From positions 186,001-250,000 of the forward strand of contig JBBJMP010000009.1 of NCBI GenBank assembly GCA_037718865.1: DNA of 64,000 bases, written 5' to 3'. The DNA comes from JADCRZ01 sp037718865. Its GTDB lineage: Bacteria; Bacteroidota; Bacteroidia; Chitinophagales; Chitinophagaceae. Positions 33,705-41,686 of this stretch are shown piece by piece (the first letter of the stretch is position 1; each line of letters starts with the position of its first letter). The notes below the pieces were generated by a model that made no database searches, had not been told where the DNA came from, and saw only the letters and a program-made list of their open reading frames with translations. Both the position numbers and the translations under genes were made by a program.

Positions 33705-34886
33705 ATGGAAAATTTGTTAAATCGTTTACACAGTCCGGAGGACAGTGTTGTGGCAACCTATTACATTGAAACCAAAGGCGACCTCGCACAGGTTGCCCGG
33801 GAACTGGTAGTGCTTGAGACGACCGCTCCATGGGTTGCAGCTACGCAGCCAACCGATCTTTACCTGCAAGCCGTAGGTGAAGTTCTGGAGGTAAAACCAA
33901 CCGGTCCCGGCCGCGGTTACATTTCCCTGCTTTATCCCCTTATCAACATGGATTTGGAAGAATCGGCCTTCCCCTGCTTATGGCTTTCCATGATCGGGGG
34001 GCCTACCTTCGCATTGGCCTCTTATGAGAAATCGCGGCTCGTGGACTTTGCGATTCCGCAGGTTATGATGGATAAATTTCCAGGCCCGGCCTTTGGCATC
34101 GACGGTACGCGGCAGCTTTTAAATTTAACCAATGATGAATTGATGGTTGGAACTATTGTTAAACCTACTGCCGGTTTAACGCCTGAAGAGGTAGCTGACT
34201 TTGCCTACCAGGCTGCACTCGGCGGCATCTGCTTCATCAAAGACGATGAAAAGATGATGAATACAACCTATTGTCCTCTTGGTCTGCGGGTGAAATTAGT
34301 TTCTGCGGCACTGCGCCGTGCCGAAGCGGAAACAGGCCTTAAAGTGTTATATGCTGCTCATATTACCACTACGCCTGACCGGATCATTGGTCGTGCCCTC
34401 GAGGCCCTCGAGAATGGAGCAACGGCGCTGATGGTCAACTTTTTTGCCGCCGGTTTTTCCTCGCTGCAGTTGCTGCGCCAGCATCCTGACATCAACGTGC
34501 CCATTTATGCTCATTGCGGTGGGCGCGAAGCACTGGGAAGAGCCACAGGCCAGGGAATTTCACCTTCAGCAGTTGTTAAAATGGTAAGACTGCTCGGGGG
34601 CGATTATTTCCGGGCGGGTATGCATGCCAGTTACCTGGTTGACACAGATGAAGACATTGAGACGATGCACGAGGCAGCCACCGGGACCTGGTGTTCCCTA
34701 AAGCCAATACTGCCAGCCGTTTCCGGGGGATTAAATCCAAAAACAATAGGGGTCAATGTAAGTCGCCTGGGGCGGGATAACCTGTTCCTGGCAGGAACAG
34801 GTATCTTATCAAATCCGGCCGGACCTAAAGCAGGCGTTCAAGCGCTGGTGGAAGCCGCCGCGGGTATCGAATCGGTTGCTATATAA
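33705..34886 (+). CDS. RuBisCO-like protein (form IV type)
   Basis: A 393-residue RuBisCO large-subunit homologue. Lys153 in IVKPTAGL corresponds to the catalytic Lys of the alpha/beta barrel, and Lys179-Asp181-Glu182 in FIKDDEK corresponds to the carbamylated metal site. The loop-6 Lys region of true RuBisCO is not recognisable and the HRAMH box is replaced by YAHCGGR, so it should not fix CO2. Related proteins act as enolases, isomerases, or transcarboxylase/decarboxylase enzymes in D-apionate-type sugar-acid pathways. With the kinase and epimerase next door, a branched or oxidised sugar-phosphate substrate is a reasonable guess. Confidence 0.92.
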   Translation: MENLLNRLHSPEDSVVATYYIETKGDLAQVARELVVLETTAPWVAATQPTDLYLQAVGEVLEVKPTGPGRGYISLLYPLINMDLEESAFPCLWLSMIGGPTFALASYEKSRLVDFAIPQVMMDKFPGPAFGIDGTRQLLNLTNDELMVGTIVKPTAGLTPEEVADFAYQAALGGICFIKDDEKMMNTTYCPLGLRVKLVSAALRRAEAETGLKVLYAAHITTTPDRIIGRALEALENGATALMVNFFAAGFSSLQLLRQHPDINVPIYAHCGGREALGRATGQGISPSAVVKMVRLLGGDYFRAGMHASYLVDTDEDIETMHEAATGTWCSLKPILPAVSGGLNPKTIGVNVSRLGRDNLFLAGTGILSNPAGPKAGVQALVEAAAGIESVAI

Positions 34887-34991
34887 CGGATGTCAGAATT
34901 GCCAGAGAAGAAAGGAACCAAAACAATTTTAGTAACCACTGGCTGGACCGTTAAATGATCGCCATTCTGCCAGCGCCTGAAATTTTGATAT

Positions 34992-35948
34992 ATGGAGCAT
35001 ACAAAAAGTATCGACTTAACGTGCCTGGGAATACTTGTTCTGGATGTCTTTGCATATACGATTAATGAGTTTCCTGCAGAAGGAACGTCAGCGTATTTCG
35101 ATTCTATGAAATTGTTCCCCGGCGGTTGTGCGTACAATACTGGTGTAGATGCCAGACGGTTAGGCCTGAGCGTAAGCATTCAAGGTAAGGTGGGAAACGA
35201 TCAGTTTGGAAATGTTCTGTTAGAATCTTTAAACAGGGAAAATATTTCCACGGATAAAATTGCCAAAGCAAATACAAACACGGCTTTTTCTTTTGTTATG
35301 ATTCCGGATAGTGGCCAGCGCCGGATTTACAATACGCCGGGAGCCAATCATACCTTTTGTTTAGAAGATATTGATTTTGATTCAGTTAAGGATTCGAAAG
35401 TGATGCATATTGCCGGAAGTTCACTCATGCCTAAACTGGATGGGCTTCCTACTGTCGAATTATTAAAATTCTGCAGGGAAAATAAGATAATCACCAGCAT
35501 GGATCCTGTATTTAAAACGAATATCGCCAATGTCATTGTGCCTGCGCTCCCATACCTGGATATTTTTCTACCAAATACTGAAGAGTCGGAACATATAACC
35601 GGGCTAAAAAAAGCGGAAGACCAATTGAATTTTTACCTTGACAATGGTGTTGGCATTGCCGGAATAAAAATGGGCGAAAAGGGCGCATTGATCTCGGACG
35701 GCAAAGAGAAATTTGAATTAGGAGCCTATAACGTAGCTGTTGCGGATACCTGCGGTGCGGGAGATGCCTTCATCGCAGGCTTCATTTACGGAATGATTAA
35801 AGAATGGGACCTGTATACGATAGCAAAATTTTCCACCGCAACGGCAGCACATTGCGTTCAATCAGACGGGGCGACGTCAGGGGTAATACAAGCAGATAAG
35901 ATAACAGAATTTATCACTCATGCTCAACTACCCCATCATGAGCGCTAA
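34992..35948 (+). CDS. PfkB family sugar kinase
   Basis: A 318-residue ribokinase-type enzyme. The N-terminal GG motif (FPGGCAYNTGVDARRLG, about 43-59) and the C-terminal DTCGAGDAFIAGF with catalytic Asp258 are intact. It phosphorylates a sugar, nucleoside or sugar acid with ATP. It is the last gene before LacI and, with the epimerase and RuBisCO-like protein, likely supplies the phosphorylated intermediate of the operon. Fructokinase activity is an alternative because GH32 genes are near. Confidence 0.92.
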   Translation: MEHTKSIDLTCLGILVLDVFAYTINEFPAEGTSAYFDSMKLFPGGCAYNTGVDARRLGLSVSIQGKVGNDQFGNVLLESLNRENISTDKIAKANTNTAFSFVMIPDSGQRRIYNTPGANHTFCLEDIDFDSVKDSKVMHIAGSSLMPKLDGLPTVELLKFCRENKIITSMDPVFKTNIANVIVPALPYLDIFLPNTEESEHITGLKKAEDQLNFYLDNGVGIAGIKMGEKGALISDGKEKFELGAYNVAVADTCGAGDAFIAGFIYGMIKEWDLYTIAKFSTATAAHCVQSDGATSGVIQADKITEFITHAQLPHHER

Positions 35949-36031
35949 AACCAACTTATCAGGTTATGCATTTTTAAAATTTTATCAATATATATTTGAT
36001 GGAATTTTCTTAATCAATATGCAGGACTTCT

Positions 36032-37051
36032 ATGAGGAAAAAGATTGCCTTAAAAGACATCGCCAGGCAGGTAGGCGTGTCCATTGCCCTGGTTTCATAT
36101 GTCCTTAATAACCAGGAAGAAGAAAAACGGGTAGGTAAAGCAATCGCTATAAAGATAAGAAAGGCAGCAAAACAACTTAATTATCAGCCTAATCAAATAG
36201 CTAAAAGTTTAAAAACCCGAAAAACGCATACCATTGGATTAATTGTAGCTAATATAAATTATCGTTTTACTACTGGAATAACTCATGCTATCGAAGCCGA
36301 AGCTAAGAAAAATAAGTACACCGTCATTTTTGGAAGCTCGGATGAAAACCAGGAAAAATTTGCGGAATTAATGACTGTTTTAATTAATCGTCAGGTCGAT
36401 GGGTTAATTCTTGTTCCAGTTGAAAATGCCGAGGAGCAAATCAAATACCTTTTGAAGCACGAAGTACCCTTTGTACTTATTGACAGAATTTTTCCAAAAA
36501 TTCAAACAAATTTCATTGGCCTTGATAATTATAAAGCAGCGTACCAATGCGTTACTCATCTTGTAAATACGGGCCATACACGCATAGGCCTGATCAACTA
36601 CAAAACTTCTTTTTATCATTTGCACGAACGAAATCGGGGCTACCTGCAGGCAATGAAGGACAATAAATTGAAGGTAAAGAAGGTGTGGCATAAGGAGATA
36701 AGGGAAGAACATTTGAAAGATGACGTACATAAATCTGTACAGGAATTGGTTTCCGCTTCACATAATTGCGATGCTATTTTCTTTGCAACGGAGATGTTAG
36801 CTGTTAATGGATTAAAACGTTTAAATGCTTTGCAGATAAAGGTCCCAGATGACCTTGCTGTGGTGAGCTTTGATGAAGCGGAAGCGTTTGAACTCTTTTA
36901 CTCTCCAATTACTCATGGCAGGCAACCCCTGGAAGAAATGGGAAAGTTGGCAGTAAGCACCCTGATGGACATTATTAACCACAAGAAAGTTTGCAGGCAG
37001 GTATATCTGGAATCAGATTTTCATATCGGAAAATCATGTGGAGAAAAGTAA
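36032..37051 (+). CDS. LacI family transcriptional regulator
   Basis: A 339-residue regulator. The N-terminal helix-turn-helix is KIALKDIARQVGVSIALVSYVLNNQ (about residues 3-27) with the hinge helix RKAAKQLNYQPNQIAKSL. The periplasmic-binding-protein-like ligand domain follows (HTIGLIVANINY, GLILVPVENAE, AVVSFDEAEAFE). It would repress the surrounding sugar genes until a sugar or sugar phosphate binds. Four matching palindromes (O1-O4) lie in intergenic DNA within 7 kb, including one right after this gene. Confidence 0.94.
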   Translation: MRKKIALKDIARQVGVSIALVSYVLNNQEEEKRVGKAIAIKIRKAAKQLNYQPNQIAKSLKTRKTHTIGLIVANINYRFTTGITHAIEAEAKKNKYTVIFGSSDENQEKFAELMTVLINRQVDGLILVPVENAEEQIKYLLKHEVPFVLIDRIFPKIQTNFIGLDNYKAAYQCVTHLVNTGHTRIGLINYKTSFYHLHERNRGYLQAMKDNKLKVKKVWHKEIREEHLKDDVHKSVQELVSASHNCDAIFFATEMLAVNGLKRLNALQIKVPDDLAVVSFDEAEAFELFYSPITHGRQPLEEMGKLAVSTLMDIINHKKVCRQVYLESDFHIGKSCGEK

Positions 37052-37067
37052 TTTCTAAAAAATTTGC

Positions 37068-37079
37068 TTAAACGATTAA
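37068..37079. promoter_or_regulatory. LacI-type operator O2
   Basis: TTAAACGATTAA within GCTTAAACGATTAAATAAG, between the LacI stop and the second sugar porter (start 37283). Confidence 0.65.
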
Positions 37080-37282
37080 ATAAGTATATTTGGTTTAACT
37101 TATTTTTTCTTCCATACTACTATGTAAGATCGAACTGGTCGCTCTTAATGATTTCTGGTTTATAAAATCCCGCCCTTTCCTGGTAAATTAAATTGTACCT
37201 GCTGCGTTTTGACAATGTGTTGTTATAGAAAGCTGAAGCTTCAAGTTGACCGGATTTATTCAATCTCTATTAATTAAAAAGT

Positions 37283-38656
37283 ATGCGTAATAATGCTTAC
37301 GTTGTATTTATCGCTGTTATCGCTGCTACAGGGGGGTTATTATTCGGGTTTGATACCGGAGTAATCTCAGGAGCACTTCCTTTTTTAAAGGATCACTGGA
37401 ATTTGAGTGATGCAAATATTGAATGGATTACAACCACTGTTCTGGTTGGAGCAGTTTTAGGAGCTATAACAAGCGGCAGGCTGTCTGACTTTTTAGGCAG
37501 GAAAAAGATGATCATTATCAATGCGGTCATTTTTGCAGTAGGAGCCCTGGGTTGTGCTTTTGCATGGACCATAGAAGTGCTGATTATCATGAGAATTACT
37601 ATCGGCTTTGCCATTGGTATTACATCCTATGTTGTGCCCATGTACATTGCAGAGATCGCGCCGAGCCGAAGAAGGGGATTACTGGTTACGTTAAATCAGT
37701 TAATGATTACAATCGGGATCTTGGTATCGTATATTACAGACTACTGGTTGGGCAACGATGCTGATCCGGAATCGTGGAGGTGGATGTTTTTAGTTGGTTT
37801 TTTCCCTGCGCTTGTTTTGCTGGTAGGAATGTTCTTTCTACCGGAAACACCACGCTGGCTGATGATTAAAAACCGCTGGGAAGAAGGTAGAAATGTATTA
37901 TTGAAAGTAGAAGATCCTGATCGGGTTGAACAAACATTAAGTGACTTAAAGCAGGAAATTGAGTTTTTCTCCCGTCACAAGGCAAGTGCAAGGGAAGTAT
38001 TTAAACCGTGGTTGCGCCCTGCCTTGATCATCACCGTGGGCATTTTCTTTTTTCAACAATTTTCAGGCGTAAATACAATTATTTATTATTCACCCATCAT
38101 ATTTCAAATGGCAGGTATTGTAAGCAATACCGAATCTATACTTCCTTCAATCATTATTGGTGGAGTAAATGTATTGGCCTGCTTTGTATCCGTTCTTTTA
38201 TTGGATAAAGTGGGCAGAAGAAAGCTGTATATGATAGGTATTTCGGGCATGATACCTTCAATAGCCATGTTAGGTGCATGTTTCTATTTTAAAGATGCGC
38301 TTGGCGCAAGCCTGCCTGTCTTTGCTGTTCTGAGCATAGTTTTCTATATCATTTTTATAGCCATCAGTCTGGCTCCTCTTGGCTGGCTGCTTATATCAGA
38401 AGTGTTTCCACTTAATGTCAGAGGGGTAGGGATGAGTATTGGTTCCTTATCACACTGGGGCTTTAATGCCATCATAGCTTTTACTTTTTTAAAGCTTGTA
38501 AACAGCATCGGTATTGCTACTACCTTCTGGTTTTATTCCTTTGTTTGCCTGGCAGGTTTGATATGGGGCTATTACTACATTCCTGAAACCAAAGGCAAAT
38601 CACTGGAAGACATTGAAAAACATTGGAGAAAGGGCGGGAGTCCCCGATCACTTTAA
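37283..38656 (+). CDS. MFS sugar porter (second copy)
   Basis: A 457-residue, 12-helix sugar porter. GGLLFGFDTGVISG opens helix 1, SGRLSDFLGRKK forms the 2-3 loop, PETPRWL ends helix 6, QFSGVNTIIYYSP marks helix 7 and PETKGKSLEDIEK closes the protein. It is likely a fructose or sucrose uptake system because a GH32-type enzyme and a ROK kinase follow, with operator O2 upstream. It differs clearly from the porter at 26860. Confidence 0.93.
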   Translation: MRNNAYVVFIAVIAATGGLLFGFDTGVISGALPFLKDHWNLSDANIEWITTTVLVGAVLGAITSGRLSDFLGRKKMIIINAVIFAVGALGCAFAWTIEVLIIMRITIGFAIGITSYVVPMYIAEIAPSRRRGLLVTLNQLMITIGILVSYITDYWLGNDADPESWRWMFLVGFFPALVLLVGMFFLPETPRWLMIKNRWEEGRNVLLKVEDPDRVEQTLSDLKQEIEFFSRHKASAREVFKPWLRPALIITVGIFFFQQFSGVNTIIYYSPIIFQMAGIVSNTESILPSIIIGGVNVLACFVSVLLLDKVGRRKLYMIGISGMIPSIAMLGACFYFKDALGASLPVFAVLSIVFYIIFIAISLAPLGWLLISEVFPLNVRGVGMSIGSLSHWGFNAIIAFTFLKLVNSIGIATTFWFYSFVCLAGLIWGYYYIPETKGKSLEDIEKHWRKGGSPRSL

Positions 38657-38676
38657 GTTATACTCAAAATAAGACA

Positions 38677-40152
38677 ATGAAAAGATTTTTAACCTTATGC
38701 TGTTTTCTATCGGCCATTTCACATTCCGGAGCGCAGTTCAGCGTACAATACAATCCTGCACTGCAACCTGAAAACAATATGCAATATTTCACACCATCGG
38801 GAAATTTGTTTGTAGGTGATTGTATTCCTTTCTTCCATAACAATACCTATTATTTATACTGGCTGGTTGATTCAGCGCATCATCGTGCACTGAACGGCCT
38901 GGGGGGTCATCAATGGGTGTTGAGCACATCTAAAGACCTTAAGAAATGGAAACATTATCCCGTGGTATTAGGCATAGATGAAGAATGGGAAAAATCTATT
39001 TGCACAGGCTCAGTGGTGTATACAAATAATAAATTTTACGCATATTATGCTACAAGGCTCATCAACAATGAAGGAAAGGTGAATGAAAGATTAAGCTATG
39101 CTGTCAGCAACGACGGAATTACCTTTAAAAAACAAAAGCCAAATCCTTTCTATATGTCAGCTCCCGGCTATAGTGAAAAAGATTTCAGGGACCCAAAAGT
39201 AATAGTTGACAGCAGTGGTGTTTTTCACCTGTTTGTTTCGAGTAAAAAAAACAATTCATTGATGCAGGTTGCCGACGGTGCACTGGTTCACCTTACCTCG
39301 AAAGACCTGAAAAAGTGGGAAGTGAAAGAGCCGTTGCTAACCGGTCAACAATCTGTACCGGAATGCCCGGATCATTTTTACTGGAATGGCTGGTATTATT
39401 TGGTGTATGGCCATAGCGGAAACACTTTTTATGTAAAATCAAGGAACCCTTATGGTCCGTGGCAGGAGCCGCAATACCAAACGCTGAATGAAGACTGGTC
39501 AAACGTAGCAAAGACAGCAGAGTTTGCTAACGGCAGAAGAATAGCAGCGGCATGGATTCCGTCCAGAAGGGATAACAAAGATAATGAACGGGAGATTTTT
39601 GGAGGAAGCGCCGTGTTTCGTGAAGTGGTCCAACACGAGGATGGTACGTTAGGCACAAAATTTCCGTCAGAAATGATACCTGCGACGTCTGCGTCACTAC
39701 CGTTGAAGCTTATTCACGATTCAATGACAACAACTCCTGATCCGGAAAATTACCTTATCAGCGCACCGAATGGGGTAGGTGCCGGGTATTTTGAAAATAT
39801 CCCGGTGAATTGCAGGATAACACTAGAGATAGAACCACTAGGCAATAATGAAGAGTATGGGCTCTATGTAAGGTCTAACGTAAAAGCTACCGGCGGGTAC
39901 AAGCTTAACTTTTCATCAAATAACCGGACAGTTACTCTTGCAAATACAAGTATATACGCCGTAGATGGATTAAACAACAATATCAACATAGACATCATTA
40001 TGAAAAACGACATTATTGATGTGTGTATTGATAACCGCAGATGTATTGTAAACCGTTTACCGGAACAGAAAGGCAGCATGTTGTGGTTGTTTGCCAAGCA
40101 CGGTTACGTCAAATTTAAATCAATTAAAATTTCACCACTGTTAGAAAATTAG
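38677..40152 (+). CDS. GH32-type (clan GH-J) glycoside hydrolase
   Basis: I start at the ATG at 38677, which opens a signal peptide (MKRFLTLCCFLSAISHSGA); the longer frame overlaps the porter gene. The propeller carries VGDCIPFFHNNTYYLYWL in place of WMNDPNG, then DFRDPKV and VPECPDHFYW, equal to the three acidic steps of GH32. It belongs to a branch of GH32 different from the two typical fructanases here, so its bond specificity may differ. The next gene, a ROK kinase, starts 7 bp later. Confidence 0.85.
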   Translation: MKRFLTLCCFLSAISHSGAQFSVQYNPALQPENNMQYFTPSGNLFVGDCIPFFHNNTYYLYWLVDSAHHRALNGLGGHQWVLSTSKDLKKWKHYPVVLGIDEEWEKSICTGSVVYTNNKFYAYYATRLINNEGKVNERLSYAVSNDGITFKKQKPNPFYMSAPGYSEKDFRDPKVIVDSSGVFHLFVSSKKNNSLMQVADGALVHLTSKDLKKWEVKEPLLTGQQSVPECPDHFYWNGWYYLVYGHSGNTFYVKSRNPYGPWQEPQYQTLNEDWSNVAKTAEFANGRRIAAAWIPSRRDNKDNEREIFGGSAVFREVVQHEDGTLGTKFPSEMIPATSASLPLKLIHDSMTTTPDPENYLISAPNGVGAGYFENIPVNCRITLEIEPLGNNEEYGLYVRSNVKATGGYKLNFSSNNRTVTLANTSIYAVDGLNNNINIDIIMKNDIIDVCIDNRRCIVNRLPEQKGSMLWLFAKHGYVKFKSIKISPLLEN

Positions 40153-40159
40153 CCTGTGT

Positions 40160-41173
40160 ATGTTGTTAGGATTTGATATAGGAGGTACAAAATCTGCTGT
40201 TATCCTGGGGCAGACAAAGGAAAGCGGTGATTTGGAAATAACGGGTAAAGAAGTGTTGCCTACAAACAAACCTGTGTATGAAATGATAGAGTCGCTGTTT
40301 GTTTCAGCAGAATCGCTGCTGCAGAATCATGCAGTATCAAAAAAAAATATAAGCGGCATAGGCATTAGTTGCGGCGGACCTTTAAATAGTAAAAAAGGCA
40401 TCGTTTTGTCGCCACCTAATTTACCCGGATGGGATAATATTCCACTGGTGGAGCTAACCAAAAAAAGGTTTGATAAAAATGTTTTGCTGCAAAACGATGC
40501 CAATGCATGTGCCATTGCAGAGTGGAAGCACGGAGCAGGTAAAGGGTATAACAACCTGATTTTTCTTACATTCGGCACTGGCATGGGCGCCGGGCTGATA
40601 TTGGATGGAAAATTATACTCAGGTACTACTGATCTTGCCGGAGAGGTAGGCCATTTAAGACTAGCTGAAATGGGACCTGTGGGTTTCGGCAAAGCCGGAT
40701 CCTTTGAAGGCTTTTGCAGTGGTGGAGGGATTGCTCAGTTGGCACAAATGAAAGTGCGGCAAAAATTGCAAATGGGAGAAAAGGTTTCCTTTTGTCAAAG
40801 CCTTAATGATTTATCAGGTCTTACAGCAAAAACGGTAGCTGAAGCAGCTTTTGCGGGAGACGCAGTAGCTATCGACATTTATAAAACCTGTGCAGAATAC
40901 CTGGGAAAAGGTCTGTCATTATTGATTGATATCCTCAATCCTGAAATTATAATTATGGGTAGCATTTACGGACGGGCAAAGACATTGATTGAACCATATA
41001 TGAGGCAGGTGATTGAAGAAGAAGCCATTTTTGATTCACAGAGGGCTTGTATAATCGTACCGGCTGGCCTAACCGAGAGTATTGGTGACATAGCAGCGCT
41101 TACTTTAGCGGAGTTAAGTAAACCAATTCAATATGAAAGTAACGACCAGGGATTAATACAGAGCATGTTTTGA
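40160..41173 (+). CDS. ROK family sugar kinase (fructokinase/glucokinase type)
   Basis: A 337-residue ROK protein. GFDIGGTKSA forms the ATP phosphate loop, NDANACAIAEWKHGAG contains the catalytic Asp, and GEVGHLRL contains the zinc-ligand His/Glu region. The usual CxCGxxGC zinc box is replaced by a non-cysteine segment (GKAGSFEGFCSGGG), unusual for the family. It likely phosphorylates the fructose or glucose liberated by the fructan enzymes. It ends the porter-GH32-kinase operon. Confidence 0.9.
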   Translation: MLLGFDIGGTKSAVILGQTKESGDLEITGKEVLPTNKPVYEMIESLFVSAESLLQNHAVSKKNISGIGISCGGPLNSKKGIVLSPPNLPGWDNIPLVELTKKRFDKNVLLQNDANACAIAEWKHGAGKGYNNLIFLTFGTGMGAGLILDGKLYSGTTDLAGEVGHLRLAEMGPVGFGKAGSFEGFCSGGGIAQLAQMKVRQKLQMGEKVSFCQSLNDLSGLTAKTVAEAAFAGDAVAIDIYKTCAEYLGKGLSLLIDILNPEIIIMGSIYGRAKTLIEPYMRQVIEEEAIFDSQRACIIVPAGLTESIGDIAALTLAELSKPIQYESNDQGLIQSMF

Positions 41174-41261
41174 AGGAACTGATTTGTTGGCCATACACTA
41201 TGGCGAAGAATACTAACATCACGTCGCTGCACTGGGTAAATTTTTTTTTGATATTTGTAAT

Positions 41262-41273
41262 TTAATCGTTTAA
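41262..41273. promoter_or_regulatory. LacI-type operator O3
   Basis: TTAATCGTTTAA, the reverse complement of TTAAACGATTAA, 414 bp before the SusC start. Confidence 0.65.
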
Positions 41274-41427
41274 GTAATATTATATTTGATATGCGTTTAA
41301 TTATCTACTGCCTCGGATGTACACTGTTTTCAGTTATTGCAAAAGAAAACGATTTGACCTGTTAAGAATAAAAAAAAACAAATTGGTAAAAAGATCGGGC
41401 TGGAAAGCCGATTAATTATTATTTTGC

Positions 41428-41439
41428 TTAATCGTTTAA
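41428..41439. promoter_or_regulatory. LacI-type operator O4
   Basis: TTAATCGTTTAA within GCTTAATCGTTTAAAGC, 166 bp downstream of O3; two copies upstream of SusC allow cooperative or looped repression. Confidence 0.65.
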
Positions 41440-41686
41440 AGCATGGGGTATTTAAAAGGAAATTAACATAGCTTAATTATTGGTTGAGCACAGAAACCAG
41501 TCTTCAAACACTGGGTTGTAAATGCTGATTGATTTTTTTCCTGCCCTTGTATCACCGGTATGATCTTATAACAACTTCAATTGAATTTATTCAATTGAGG
41601 AAAACCGGAGCCCTTCAAAAATTGACTTATTCACTTTAGTTGCGAACAAAACAAGACTGATTATTTCAACATCTAAAACTTCTGTT

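Larger units (their letters stand above)
41174..41686. other. Regulatory intergenic region before SusC
   Basis: This 513-bp region has operators O3 and O4. A 24-codon frame at 41291-41365 (MRLIIYCLGCTLFSVIAKE) looks like a leftover signal peptide. No RNA gene is seen. Confidence 0.6.

Noticed and set aside
33716..33730. TTAAATCGTTTAC inside the start of the RuBisCO-like gene as an operator
   Set aside because: Coding position and imperfect match; more likely chance.
33705..34886. True CO2-fixing RuBisCO
   Set aside because: Loop-6 lysine and the HRAMH region are missing; there is no small subunit or phosphoribulokinase nearby.
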